Assembly (NCBI GenBank): GCA_033398695.1
Contig: CM065802.1
Span: 80,772,096 to 80,836,095, forward strand
Source of the DNA: Orobanche coerulescens
Lineage: Eukaryota > Streptophyta > Magnoliopsida > Lamiales > Orobanchaceae
Length of the DNA: 64,000 nt
Direction: 5' to 3'
Positions 36,660 through 49,582 of the stretch are shown in pieces (the stretch's first letter is position 1; the number at the start of each line of letters is the position of its first letter). The notes under the pieces were generated by a model. It ran no database searches, was not told the origin of the DNA, and saw only the letters and a program-made list of their open reading frames with translations. A program made the position numbers and the translations under genes.

Positions 36660-37827
36660 TGTTGTTGCCCAAAATATCTATCCGAAGATTAAATACTGCT
36701 GGAGACGGACGACAAACAACAATTGCGGGAGCACTTCCGAGAGAAGATAAATAATACAAGATTTGCCGGGTTTGTTAGGCCCGGGCTTGAATGCTCTCGC
36801 GAGATGTTATTAATACAAATATTCGTGGATACAAGTATTAATGTGAGAAATCTAGATACAATGAGTGTAAAAAGACTCTGTTAATCCGGCTCTTGAGCGA
36901 AGCTCGATGTTCTTCGTCCCCGCTGATAATCTGCTGGATGAGATAGGCCGGGAGAGGAAGGACCGAATGATAGCTGTTGCCAAGAGTTGGAGATTAGCCA
37001 AGTGCTGTATATTGTTTCTGTATTGTATGCTCAAATCGCGATAATGCAGAAGAAGTGGCCGAGAGCAGGGTGCCTTGTTTATATAGGGACAAATGTCTTG
37101 TCCTTAGGTGGGCGATCGCCTTCCGGCCATTATAATAATGGGGCGATCGTCTGTCGGCCAATACTATAATGGGGCGACCTCCTGGGCTGTCGGGCTAAAG
37201 TCCAAGGAAGAGGTGCTGGCGCCAGCTGGGCTATCCAATGAGGAGCCAGCACGCGTCCAGAGTCAATGTCACATGTGGCCCTACTGACAGCTTTCGGCGG
37301 CTTGTCGGCTGGTGGAGAGATTCTGCCAGGCTGTGGTCAATGGCCCGAGATTCGCGGATCTTGTCTCGGCTCTTGCACGTGGTGTCAGTCTTGAGGCTCG
37401 GCCTTTGCCGACTGGATGGCCATCGATGCTGATCGACATGAAGCGGTCGTCTCTAGTTGATCATCCGAGGTCGCCATCGGCCAGTGGATGAGGGTCGGCA
37501 ATGGTCGGTCACCAAGGGTCGGTCGGCAGGTGCCGAGAGACGGTCGGTCTCCAAGGGTAGGTCGGCAGGTGCTGAGGGATGGTCGTCCGCTTGTCGGTCG
37601 CCAGGAGTCGGTCGCCGAGTACCGAGAGGCGATCGTCTTTGATGTCGATCGCTCGGCACCGGGACTGGTCCTGAGACCTTCGGTCGGTCGATGTAGCTTG
37701 TCCGCTGGGCTAAGGCTCGGTCGCCTGATCGCTGGTCGGCAGATCTGCCTCGACCGCTCGGCAGTGACTCGGTCGCCCGACCTCCGAGGCGATCGCCGGT
37801 CGGAAGGTGTTAATTCTTGACACAACA
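36660..37827 (-). mobile_element. Solo LTR of a Tat-like gypsy family
   Basis: Edges TGTTGTTGCCC and GACACAACA, with the 5-bp duplication AGCTA on both sides (36655-36659 and 37828-37832). It matches the Tat LTR at 14976/25846 in its first 180 bp (CCGAAGAT, GAGCACTTCCG, CCCGGGCTTGAATGCTCTCGCGAGATG) but differs elsewhere, so it is a related family. TATA on the minus strand CCTATATAAAC (about 37078-37088). The upstream zone (37430-37800) is packed with GGTCGG/GCGATCG words. No internal region: recombination between LTRs removed it. Confidence 0.85.
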
Positions 37828-37832
37828 AGCTA

Positions 37833-38159
37833 TTCGAGCATGTTTTAATAAAATAAAATAAAAATAAAAATATACTTATATTGATAAATCAACGAGATAA
37901 TTAATCATAAAACCATAAAGAAATAAAAATATACTTATACCAGTAAATTTATATGCAATACCAAGAGAGTTGCAGCTCCTTGAGTTCAAAAACACCGAAA
38001 ATGACACATCTCAGTCTCAAACCTTCTACAAGCGCCAGCCTTCTCCTAGGGTCTCATTCCTATTTTATTGGCATATGAATGTTTTCTTTGTTTAAGCCAA
38101 TCAATGTGAAAATAAACTAATTTATTTGAAAGGATTATTAAAAGACTGTTTGCCCATAA
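37833..38159. other. AT-rich spacer, nothing recognised
   Basis: No coding domain or repeat edge seen. Confidence 0.35.
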
Positions 38160-38365
38160 AAATTATGTTATCATGCCTTCATAATTATTTGCATAAATAG
38201 CGCAAGTTTTTGCCCAAATAGAGCAATAGCATACACTATAGCATAAATAGCGCGCTACATAAGCAAAAAGCGCACGCTATTTGTGCAAAACGCTATTTGG
38301 GGGCACGCTATTTGGGCGCTATAGCGCGCTTCGAATCGCGCTATTTAAAACATTGTGTTATATTG
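38160..38365. mobile_element. AATAGCG palindrome-rich MITE end
   Basis: Dense words ATAAATAGCGC, GCGCTATTTGTGC and CGCTATAGCGCGC form a strong hairpin. The right end TATTTAAAACATTG resembles hAT MITE ends elsewhere here. A matching start (GCATAAATAGCCTAGCGCATAGCG) lies at 36629-36652, so the solo LTR at 36660 probably inserted into this element. Confidence 0.45.
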
Positions 38366-39017
38366 TAGTGAAAATGTTGATATGATCATATTGTGTTATA
38401 TTTAGAATTGATTAGGCTATGGGACTACGTTGTGTTAATCCGTTCTTGTCACGACTTTTGTTATGAAGAAGTATTTGTCGATGAACTATGTATTGACTTT
38501 GATGTTTTTATTTCAGTTTTTGTTACAATAGTAGTTGTGTTAATTATTGTTACTAAACTTTGTGTTAGGATTTTTTTATTTTTTATTTTTAACTTTCAAC
38601 AAAGTTGAGGCGTACACCTTGTTTCGCCTCGAGGCATAAGCCTCGCCTCATTTGAGCATAACGCCTCGAATACGAGTTGTGAGTTCTAAAACATTGGGTC
38701 TAACTCGATTAGTTTTAGAACACTGAGTCAAGTTCGTCTCTTATTGACATGTCAAGTAAATTATTTTTTGTTGATTACTTGAAATGGCATCAGTTTGTTG
38801 CAATCCTTAAGCCCATAGCTGAAGGGACATCGATCTATTCATGGAGGAGGAATATGGGTGATCTAAAAGCTTTAGCCTAGATCAGTGTGCTGGAGAACGT
38901 GATAGGGCTAGGTGTTTGATCAACATTGTGTGTTCATTGTAAGGTGAGGCGATAGCCGGAAAAAAATGCTACATGTAGAAGCCACCTCTTAAGTCCACTA
39001 TTGAACTAAATGTTGTG
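38366..39017. other. Spacer with GAGGCG-type hAT relic
   Basis: At 38606-38700, GAGGCGTACACC...GCCTCGAGGCATAAGCCTCG...AAAACATTGG matches the right end of the hAT element ending at 50188. No left end found. No coding domain in 38393-38608. Confidence 0.4.
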
Positions 39018-39559
39018 CACGATGTAACACCCCCAAGTTATTCAGGGTATATTACAGCGCCGTGAGCCCCGCCGTGGGACCCACAAGGCTAAACATACGT
39101 GGAACTATAAACTTGACCGAGAAGGTCTACATACAATGGAAAGAAAGACGATACAAATGGTATTCAAAACCATAACCAATGAAACCATATACATCACTGC
39201 ACAAATCAATACCTTGGCAACACAGGCCGGAACATCAAGGAAACTGAAATACAATACTCGAGTATTTAAAAATCCATTCCAGTACAACAACACTGAATGG
39301 AGGAATCCAAGAAAATAACCGGAGACAAAACACAGTATCACACTTGCCCATCATCTTCATGCCGACCCGATACCCACCGGTCCGCTCTCCTGGAACCTGA
39401 AATACATGAAACGTATTTCCCCCATAAAGGGGTTAGCCGTCGAATAGCTAGTGCAAGTATAACAATATGAAACATAATACTTCTCGACAATAAAGTAAAT
39501 GTAATCCGTCAATTCATCAATTCAAGACTAGTTATTCCGGAATGACTAAAATCTCATGA

Positions 39560-39755
39560 CGTACGTGAATGCCGTAGAAACGGTTCGTTCAGATCATACG
39601 CCGTTACATGTAGGAATGCCGTCAAAACGGTTCGTTCGTTACATGCCAATAATACATATATGAATGCCGTAAAAACGGTTCGTTCATAATATGCCATCAA
39701 TATATCTATGAATGCCGTAAAAACGGTTCGTTCATATCATGCCATCAATTCCTCT
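39560..39755. repeat. Four tandem units with GAATGCCGT..AAACGGTTCGTTC
   Basis: About 50-bp spaced units in the 3' LTR; the partner LTR has the same four units at 45880-46065 with AAAGCGG instead of AAAACGG. Confidence 0.75.
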
Positions 39756-40369
39756 TACTTTCAAAGTCGAGAACGCACAATCATAAATGTATACTTGCCT
39801 TAATAAACGTTACCGAAGATCCCGAAGAACACGGTTCGACCGGGAAGCTTGAACCACGAAGAAGACAACGAACGGAAGGGTTTCGACTCGAGTTCTTCAC
39901 AAGAATTCGACCCTAACAACATAAATTCAATAAATCTTCGATCATACGAGGAAGAATAATCGTAGAACGCCCGAAAACCCCTCTATGACATTTTACCGGA
40001 CACCTTCAAGGCGTCGGTCAAGAACTCGACCAAAACAACGAATCGATACGATCCAACCATGGGATAACAAGGGAAATGATACAATACATCTAAATAATCA
40101 TCAATCCTAAGTTAAATCGGATTAAACGGACGAAATCGAACAAAATACCCAAAATCCCCAAAATTAGATTTCTAGGAAATCTGACCTGATTCGGTAGATC
40201 GGAGGATGTTATAGGACGGATGATTGATGATATGAACCTCAAAAATCCATGGATATGTTGTTAAACAACATGGCTTCAATATTAGAACATGCCAAGTCGG
40301 AAGAGGAGAAGAAGAAGGTGAAAAATGGCGTAAAAACGTCTGCGGGGGCCTTTTATGGGGTTGATCGTC

Positions 40370-40670
40370 ACGGACACGGCCGTTGGCCGGGCACGGTCGT
40401 GTTGCACGATTGGCCGACAGGACTCGACCGTGTCCCGCTTGACACGGTCGCGGCGCCGAGGGCCTTCCGACGGCCGATCGGGCATGACTCGACCGTGTCT
40501 GGGACACGGCCGGCGTGTCGGCGATCGTTCGAGCTTATCCGGAAGAATGCAGCACGGGCCGTGTCGGACGACACGGCCGAGTCTGGTCGGCGAAACTCCG
40601 GCATTTCCGGACGAGTACGCACGGGCCGTGTCGGACGACACGGCCGAAGTTCGGCCGCGATGATCGCCAA
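40370..40670. repeat. ACACGGCC/GGCCGTGT palindromic cluster
   Basis: GC-rich zone with repeated GCCGTGTCGGACGACACGGC, GACTCGACCGTGTC and GACACGGTCG. It lies immediately upstream of the LTR TATA in element orientation. Copy in the partner LTR: 46670-46980. Confidence 0.75.
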
Positions 40671-41007
40671 TAACGAGCGAGTGAGTTAAAACGACCATAA
40701 CTCTCTCGTCCGGACTCGATTGACTCACCGTTTGAACCATTGGAAAGCTAACTCGATGCTCTATAATATTGCAAAGATTCAGAATTTTTGGAGTTACCAA
40801 AAATTAATGGTGATCTAACAAAGTCGAACTCCCACGTGAAAAAGTCGATAAAGAACACGAATTCAACGAGCGATACCGAAACGAACTCGGATGACAAAAG
40901 TATAGAATTAATCATTTCTCAGAAGACGAAACGGTCCCAAGCAAGTCTTCAAAATAGACTTCCGCCAAAAATAGAAAATTTCCGGGATAAAAATTACGGG
41001 TACTACA

Positions 41008-41024
41008 TTCTACCTCCTTAAAAG
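41008..41024 (-). other. Polypurine tract
   Basis: Minus strand CTTTTAAGGAGGTAGAA abuts the 3' LTR. Confidence 0.65.
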
Positions 41025-43455
41025 AAGTTTCGTCCGAAACTTAAAACAGTAGGAGAAGAAATATTTCGCCAGGAAAAGCTCAACGAGATGCACAAGAACC
41101 GAAACTTACGCCCAAACGGCGAATCATCAATATAGAACACCACAATACATTACCCGAAGGCAAACCGAACCAATGCCGAAAAGATACGAATTCACAATGC
41201 CCGAAGGCTCCAACGGAAAATACCGATACATCATAATGGCTCGAAAGCCAATGCCCAAAGTCAGAATCATCACAAAATAGATCTCAAAGAAATCAACTCG
41301 ATCATCGGACATACCTCGGCGTATGAACAACGATCGCAAATCGTCGGACATATCCAATACAACATGGACTACGAGCGATCAACCAAATAAAGCTCAAGAG
41401 GAACATCACAAAGCGCCCGATCCGGAAATGTGTCCGTGCACATGTCCGCCCGTATCTGAGAATCCGAATATACGTGTGACAATGTACCTAATTAGCCTCA
41501 AGAACTACGTCTCGTGTGCACGGTCCAATGCGGAAACATCCACGCATGACCATCGAGTGCCTGGCTAAAAAATCCTACACATAACCAATCGGCACGCAGA
41601 CATGATTCCAGATATGCCACGATACAACAAGAAAACGAAACTCAAGGGATAAAACATCCAATATAGATCATACGACTCATCAAGTGAACGATGACGCACG
41701 AATAAGGAAAGATCGACACGACCGACAATGTTCGAAACAACCATCCTGGGATCAAAATCCCTAAGGACCAATGAACAACGATCACAACACAACAGTTCGG
41801 GAAAATCCTCAACCTTCAACGATCACAAAATTACCGAGTTTACAAGAATAATAGTGTGCTGCCTGGAATCGGTCAACACGACAATAATAATTCAACGGAT
41901 GGGAATTATCGTTGATAATCCCAATTCAATATATCGATTACCGTTAAAGCGGACAACCGATAATAATTATACATCGGATGGGAATTATCTTTGATAATCC
42001 CAATTAAATATATCGATTACCTTCAGAACGGTTAACCGATAACAATTGTACAACGGATGTCTCGGCACCTTTAATCGGTTACCGATAACGAAGATGATAA
42101 TCGAATACGTCAATGCCTTCAATCGGCCAAAACGATATCAATAGGAAAAAACACTGATATCAATAACGGCGTTTCACAAAAAAAATATCTTGATGGAACA
42201 TCAATCAATAATAACAATCGATATGTCGATACCGCAAACCGGCTATCAACAACAATATCTCAAAGGAACGTCAATCAACAATAACAATCGATATGTCGAT
42301 ACCGCGAACCGGCTATCGACAACAATATTACCAACAAGTATCGCAATGCCTTAAATCGGTCATTTACGAACAACAATAATATTTGGCATAACTTGCCGAA
42401 GGGTATCGTATCAAACAATCCCCTGATATCAATAAAATCATAAAGAGACCAAGTCTCGGAATGATACACACATTCATACACATACATGATAACATTAATC
42501 TCATTGACCAGTACAAGTATAAAACTTGCCTCGATATCAATACATCGAATCTACCAATTCAGTTGATTTCGTCTTACGAGTTCCTCAGTCCCGACCAAGT
42601 TAATCTACGAACCCTTCAACCTTAACCGCAACACAACAGTCATAATCTATGATCAAACATCATATCTTATTGTAAAACGAAGGATTGATAATTAACCGGT
42701 TCGATGACGACCAACATCAATACCACCAAACCACGAACTCAATCGTTTTACCATATCTCGACTAATCACAGTCTGAACAATCCAACTCCGACGCTTACAA
42801 ATCCCATCCACAATACGAGTCGAAGTATGATGATCATATCAGCAACCAATTCGGACTAATAATAAGGGTCTAAATGTCCCAAACTCAATTCTTAAATACG
42901 AATTGACAGGGTTCCCTTCTCGTAAACCCATCGTTAAAATTTACTTATGACCGTTATCAATTCGAATCATCCGACTGGTTCTAAACAATAGATAATCATA
43001 TTAAAAAGGTCATCAAACAATCCAATCATTCGATTTGAATACTTGCTCCATACGTATGGGCTTCCAAATTCCAAGATGAATAATAGTCTCATCAAGCTCA
43101 TGATCACATTCGTATTTCCTATACGAATATTATTTCCAACACATAGTTTAGCTCTAGATATGAATATTCCATATTCCTATTCAAAACATCAACCTTCTTA
43201 AAAAAATTTTCATCACCTCGGATAATTCAAGAGTTCTGAAAGAGTATGAAATATCCGAAATCACGTTCAGAACAACATATCCGAGGTATATATATCTCCA
43301 CGTTATCATTTCCTTCATCATGTCATTCATACAACCTCAAGAATCAGAACAAAACCCTTATCGTCATATGAAGAAGATCTCAATAATCATATCAACATCC
43401 GAATCTCTTATTACGATTCCAATAAATCTACAAAGATTATCACATGATACCAAGA
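41025..43455. other. Non-coding interior with LTR-derived modules and short duplications
   Basis: No gag-pol domain in any frame. At 41430-41580 there is the TGTCCGTGCAC...GTACCTAATTAG...GTCCAATG module. Local duplications: about 95 bp at 41890-42060 (CGGATGGGAATTATC.TTGATAATCCC) and about 70 bp at 42190-42320 (CAATCGATATGTCGATACCGC). Confidence 0.5.
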
Positions 43456-45240
43456 TTGTAACACCCCGCATCCTCCCAGGAATATTACACGCCGTAAACC
43501 CTTCTCACAAGGATTTACCAGGCTAAGCACAATTTCTTCACATCATTTCAAAATGTTAAAAAGACCGATGACGGTAATATTTTTCAAATACTAAAAAAAT
43601 CATTTTCCAAATACCGTCAAAGCGATCAAGGTCAAAATGCCAAAAACTCGGTTTAGGGAATCGGTTTCTGAAATAAAAATTCATTGGCAATATACCAAAA
43701 GCTATTTCAAAATATTCACATAGCGGATAAACGTATAATCCAATTTATGCATTTTCATCGAAATAAAACGAACATCAAAATACACGATTCCCAACACGCT
43801 CCCTCCCAAGTAGTAATCCTTAAAGAAATGAACCACTATCAAATGGATACGAGGACTACCATGTATGGACGAACCACGAGGAAGAATAATGATCTCCATT
43901 CCAAGAATCATCAAAAACATCAAGAACAAAACTTAAATCCGAGCTCTCCATCTTAATCTGTTTGAGAGAATAATCTCTCAATGTTTAGGAACTTCAAGTA
44001 CTTCCCAAGGTTCTCCTATTGATCAAGGAAAGAGAATGGACAAAATGCCTCACGGACTCGTCAACCCTCTCTATAAAACACATCGCTAGCGCGCGCTAGA
44101 CCTTATATTTAGCATGCGCTACATGACTAGCGTGCGCTATCCTTCCTTGACAGCGTGCGTTATCAGGCGATCCGAAGCTACTACACTGCTTCGAAACTCA
44201 TCTAACGTACGTAATGCCCATACATTAGCGTACGCTATGACGTTGACTCGTCTGATGAAATGCTCGATGGCGTGCGCTATTCTTCGACCTTTACGCGCTA
44301 ATCGTCGTTGACTTGCTCTGATATCGTGCCCCATATGCCGAAAACATCGCGGTTATCGGATTCCTTTGACCGATATGGAATTAGCGTGCGCTAATCATAC
44401 GGTTTTAGCGTCGCTAGCTCTACACGACAAGCACTCGTTGACCTTATCTCGAACACGTCGAACATGGCGGGTCCACCAATGAAAGCTAAGATTCCATTAT
44501 TGGTGATCGGTGTTAGCGTGCGCTAACCAACATGCGTTAGCGTGCGCTAATCAATATAAAAATCAACACAGGCCTACACATGGCCAACGAAACTAACTTG
44601 ACCCGGTCGTTCGTACTTTAGGGTCCTCCTTAGCGTACGTAATCGAATCTCTAGCGTGCGCTAAGTATGCACCGTAGCGTACGCTAAGTATATATCTTAG
44701 CGCGCGCTAGACATACCTTGTAGCGTGCGCTAACGTAGTCGTATTTAGCCATTTCCGCTATTCTCTACCAATATATCGACATACCAAAGCGATCATACGG
44801 CACAATGAATACATATACGCATTCAAGAACATTATCAAACGCGTTCACAACGTTCTCAAGCACAAATATCCATCAACGATATCCAACATATAAATCTAAA
44901 TCACCAAGTTAACCAAGAATTATCGGATAATCCAAACAACATACTTACAAGTCTCGTGAAGTCGAAGATCTCCGTGGTACTAACATGCGACTTCCAACAA
45001 AGTCTCAACACAATACCGATACACGCTAATATCGAAATTAGCAATTTGACAAGATCTCAAGGAGGGATTCAAGTCCGTAACCACGACTTCTTCTCCTTAC
45101 ATCCCACATTCAAAAGGGCACACACGTGCGGAAGTATAATCCAAATCACACCTTCTCAAAGTGACCAATTCCAAAGAATACCCATTAAAAGCGAAGCGGT
45201 CAAGAAAATACAAGAAGAGTGAGAGGACTTACAAGTACCG
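43456..45240 (-). repeat. Nested or captured LTR of TGTAACACCCC family
   Basis: The plus strand begins TGTAACACCCCGCATCC; just left of it the minus strand reads TTGGTATCATG, like a diverged Met primer site, so this looks like the U5 end of a minus-oriented LTR. It holds about 15 TAGCGTGCGCTA-type palindromes (44085-44740). The right edge is not defined and no partner LTR is seen. Confidence 0.45.
44085..44740. repeat. TAGCGTGCGCTA palindrome array
   Basis: About 15 irregularly spaced copies of TAGCG(T/C)(G/A)CGCTA and one-base variants. Confidence 0.8.
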
Positions 45241-45334
45241 GTCGCCTTGTGATGATGGCAGAGTAGTGATATCGTGGGCAAATGCCGACTCAATCGACCC
45301 AAAAGACCGACACTAGGTATCCATAAACCTAAGC

Positions 45335-45346
45335 TCCGATACCATA
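45335..45346 (-). other. Primer-binding site of pol-less gypsy element
   Basis: Minus strand TGGTATCGGAGC, one base from the initiator-Met tRNA complement, a few bases from the 5' LTR. Confidence 0.75.
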
Positions 45347-45348
45347 TT

Positions 45349-47332
45349 CGTAACACCCCAAGTTATTCGGGGTATATTACAGTAGCCGTGAGCCCCGTGG
45401 GACCCACAAGGCTAAACATACGCGGAACTATAAACTTGACCGAGAAGGTCTACATACAATGGAAAGAAAGACGATACAAATGGTATTCAAAACCATAACC
45501 AATGAAACCATATACATCACCGCACAAATCAATACCTTGGCAACACAGCCGGAACATCAAGGAAATCAAATACAATACTCGAGTATTTAAAAATCCATTC
45601 CAAGACAACAACACAGAATGGAGGAATCCAAGAAAATAACCGGAGACAAAACACATTATCACACTTGCCAATCATCTTCAAGCCGACCCGATACCCACCG
45701 TACCGCTCTCCTGGAACCTGAAATACATGAAACGTATTTCCCCATAAAGGGTTAGCCGTCGAATAGCTAGTGCAAGTATAACAATATGAAACATAATACT
45801 TCGACAATAAAGTAAATGTAATCCGTCAATTCATCAATTCAAGACTAGTTATTAGGAATGACTATAATCTCATGACGTAGGTGAATGCCGTAGAAAGCGG
45901 TTCGTTCGGATCATACGCCGTTACATGTAGGAATGCCGTCAAAGCGGTTCGTTCGTTACATGCCAATAATACATATATGAATGCCGTAAAAGCGGTTCGT
46001 TCATAATATGCCATCAATATATCTATGAATGCCGTAAAAGCGGTTCGTTCATATCATGCCATCAATTCCTCTTACTTTCAAAGTCGAACGCACAATCATA
46101 AATGTATACTTGCCTTAATAAGCGTTAGAAGATCCCGAAGAACACGGTTCGACCGAAGCTTGAACCACGAAGAAGACAACGAGCGGAAGGGTTTCACTCG
46201 AGTTCTTCACAAGAATTCGACCTAACAACATAAATTCAATAAATCTTCGATCATACGAGGAAGAATAATCGTAGAAACCGAAAACCCCTCTATGACATTT
46301 TACCGGACACCTTCAAGGCGTCGGTCAAGAACTCGACCAAAACAACGAATCGATACGATCCAACCATGGGATAACAAGGGAAATGATACAATACATCTAA
46401 ATAATCATCAATCCTAAGTTAAATCGGATTAAACGGACGAAATCGAACAAAATACCCAAAATCCCCAAAATTAGATTTCTAGGAAATCGGCGGTCAGTAG
46501 ATCGGAGGATGTTATAGGACGGATGATTGATGATATGAACCTCAAAACTCCATGGATATGTTGTTAAACAACATGGCTTCAATATTAGAACATGCCAAGT
46601 GCGGAAGAGGAGAAGAAGAAGGTGAAAAATGGCGGAAAAGCGTCTGCGGGGGCCTTTTATAGGTTGGCTGCCGGGACACGGCCGTGCGGTCGGCACGGTC
46701 GTGTTGCACGATTGGCCGACAGGACTCGACCGTGTCCCCGCTTGACACGGTCGCGGCGCCGAGGGCCTTCCGACAACACCGCCCGACAATGATCGGGCAT
46801 GACTCGACCGTGTCCCGGGACACGGCCGGCGTGTCGGCGATCGTTCCAGCTTATCCGGAAGAGTACGGCACGGGCCGTGTCGACGACACGGCCGAGTCTG
46901 GTCGGCGAAACTCCGGCATTTCCGGACGAGTACGGCACGGCCGCCGTGTCGGACGACACGGCCGAAGTTCGGCCGGCGATGATCGCCAATAACGAGCGAG
47001 TGAGTTAAAACGACCATAACTCTCTCGTCCGGACTCCGATTGACTCACCGTTTGAACCATTGGAAAGCTAACTCGATGCTCTATAATATTGCAAAGATTC
47101 AGAATTTTTGGAGTTACCAAAAATTAATGGTGATCTAACAAAGTCGAACTCCCACGTGAAAAAGTCGATAAAGAACACGGAATTCAACAGAACGATACCG
47201 AAACGAACTCGGATGACAAAAAGTATAGAATTAATCATTTCTCAGGAAGACGAAACGGTCCCAAGCAAGTCGTCAAAATAGACTTCCGCCAAAAATAGAA
47301 AATTTCCGGGGATAAAAATTACGGGTACTACA
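45349..47332 (-). repeat. 5' LTR of pol-less gypsy element
   Basis: Plus edges CGTAACACCCC (T of TG lost) and GGGTACTACA. TATA box on the minus strand CCTATAAAAGG (46653-46663). Palindrome cluster 46670-46980. Confidence 0.88.
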
Positions 47333-47395
47333 CACGAGTGCTACCTCTAGAGCCCCGTACAAGAAAATGCCAAATTAGTTTGGACCTTGTATGCT

Positions 47396-47738
47396 TAGAG
47401 TGTTAAAGTGGGAGGCGCACAAAGGCAATACAGGCTCCTATCGCTTGAGGCGCAAGGCGCATGCCTGAGAGAGGTGAGGGGCACAAAAATTAAAAAATAA
47501 ATCAAAATAAATTTTAAAACTTATAAATATATAATGACAATAACATATACTATCCACAAAAGTCTTAATAATTAACAAAATTAAAATGTCAACTTTAAAA
47601 GTGTTCTTAAAAAATAAAAATAAAAAACGGAGAAGAGACCTATTATGCCTGACCGAGGTAGCCCGCGTTTGGGCTTAAAAGGCGATTCACATCTTTTTGT
47701 GTGCGCCTTGCGCCTGAGGCGCGCCTTTAACAACTATG
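47396..47738. mobile_element. hAT-type MITE, 343 bp
   Basis: Perfect 8-bp duplication TGTATGCT (47388-47395 and 47739-47746). Ends TAGAGTGTTAAAG and, inverted, CATAGTTGTTAAAGGCG. No coding capacity. Confidence 0.75.
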
Positions 47739-49120
47739 TGTATGCTACTATAACTTTGGATCTCGGAAGCATGAATACTTCTGTGAACAAGACATACCGT
47801 ACCGGACAATGTTTTAGAAGGCGATCGAGGCGTGCACCTCAAGGCGGCGGAAAACCGCCTCTGAGGCAGCGCCTCTACCACTACCGCTGAGGCTTACGCC
47901 TCACACCTGTGAGGCGGGCTTGAGGCGCGTTTTCTCTGAGGCGGCCCATGAGGCGGACCTCTATTTCCCGATAGGATCGAGGCTTTTCCAGAAAAAAAAT
48001 TACGTGAGATCTTGAGATGGAAGAAGACGAGGTGGCAGCTCTCTCTTGTAGGGTGGACTGTGGACGGTGTGGGTGTGAGGAAAACGAAGAATAGGGTTTT
48101 ATTAATATAAGGTTGTTTATCACTTAATTAACTTTGTCACTATTATTTCACTTAATTAATTATGTCACTATTATTTTATTATGAGATATTGTAGGAATAG
48201 AGTCTTATTAACAAGGATAAAATTTTATTAATATAACTGGTTCATCACTTAATTAACCTTATCACTATTATTTTATTATGAGATTCTTATTTTTTAAAAA
48301 GTAATAAAAAGAATAAATGATAAATTTTATATAAAATTTGGGAGAGAATGTAATTTATTTTATATAAAAAATTATTTTATTATTTTTTGTGATTTTATTA
48401 GAGAAAAACAAAATAAAATTGAAAAAATTAAATTTATGACCTAATTAAATTTTATGAGTAAATTTTAAAGTTACAATATGAATTTATGAGTTGTTGCTCT
48501 TTTTTATTTAAAAAATACATAAGATTGTTATTTTAGTAAATGATATTAAGTATTTGAAAATAATAAAATAAAATATCAAATTTTGATAGAGAATGAAATT
48601 AATTTTTTTAAAAAAGATCATAATTTATACATTTTTTTTAAATTTTATTAGAGAAAAATAAAATAAAATTGAGGCTTATGCCTCAATAATATGGTACTTT
48701 AGTACCTTAATTCTTATTTGTTTTGCTCTTTTATTAATTTATATCAATAATATGATATTTTTATGAGAATCTTAGAGTTGTTTTTATTTCAAATGAGGCT
48801 TCTTAAGCCTCAATGCGCCTCGAGCATAGTTGTCAAATATCGCGATACGCAATACGTACCGGCGATACGATACGCGATACGTATAGTTTCGATATGTATC
48901 GCATAGGTATATCGATATTCCCCTCCGTATTTGCCTTATCGGCCGTATCGCATATCGTATCGTAAATATCGCCGATACCGACGATATGGCCGATACGGTG
49001 TAAAAGGGTTTGGGTCGAATTTGGGTCGGGTTTGGGTCGGGTTAGGGTTCAATTTATATATCAGAGAAAAAAAATAAATTAAGACAGCAGGTCAATTTCA
49101 AAGAGCTCTACGGTTTTCTT

Positions 49121-49395
49121 TCCCGACACTGCTTCTTCCTCCCGCCTTCGCCGCCGCTTCTTCTTCTTCTTCAACCGCCTGAGCTTCCTTAACCTCCGCC
49201 GCACAGGTCCGTTTCTTCTTCTTCTTCGCCTTCGCCGCCGCCTCTTCTTCTTCTTCCGCCGACACTGCTTCTTCCTCTCGCCTTCGCCGCCGCTTCTTCT
49301 TCTTCTTCAACCGCCTGAGCTTCCGCAACCGCCGCCGAACAGGTCCGTTTCCTTCCTCTATTTTCAGTATCACCGTTTTCTTCCTGTCTTTCCGC
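49121..49395. repeat. Duplicated CTTCTT/GCCGCC-rich segment
   Basis: Two copies with period about 137 bp (CACTGCTTCTTCCTC, CGCCTTCGCCGCC, CAACCGCCTGAGCTTCC, GCACAGGTCCG). The Lys/Arg/Glu-rich minus-strand frames over it are compositional. Confidence 0.7.
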
Positions 49396-49582
49396 AACCG
49401 CCGCCGCACAGGTCTTCTTCAATTCGATTACTATACTATGTAATTTAATTTTCTTTTTAAAATGAGGTTATATCCTTCCTGGCAGTAAGTTTCTATGGGA
49501 TTAATTGAATAGTAGCATAAATGCACAATATCATTTTTTTTAATATATTTGCTGTGTTTTTTAATATTTAGGTCCTTGAAAA

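Larger units (their letters stand above)
39023..41007 (-). repeat. 3' LTR of pol-less gypsy element
   Basis: Plus edges TGTAACACCCCC and GGGTACTACA. TATA-like at 40349-40360 (minus CCCCATAAAAGG). ACACGGCC-rich zone at 40370-40670. Confidence 0.88.
39023..47332 (-). mobile_element. Gypsy-type LTR element without pol (LARD-like)
   Basis: LTRs of about 1985 bp (39023-41007 and 45349-47332) are flanked by CACGA (39018-39022 and 47333-47337). The primer site at the right LTR and purine tract at the left LTR set minus orientation. The 4.3-kb interior has no gag, RT or integrase; next to the purine tract the minus strand reads AAGTTTCGGACGAAACTTCTTTTAAGGAGG, as at the 3' end of Tekay/Del-like chromoviruses. 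The interior instead contains other LTR-derived sequence. It is a non-autonomous element, presumably moved by a relative's proteins. Confidence 0.85.

Noticed and set aside
37385..37828. 147-residue Arg/Ser/Pro-rich protein
   Set aside because: It is a translation of GGTCGG-type repeats in the solo LTR.
40172..40800. Arg/Pro/Thr-rich frames on both strands in the LTR
   Set aside because: Mirror-image open frames on both strands reflect GC-rich palindromic repeats and are not conserved in frame between the two LTRs.
49098..49422. Lys/Arg/Glu-rich proteins on the minus strand
   Set aside because: They come from a CTTCTT/GCCGCC duplicated low-complexity segment inside a hAT element.
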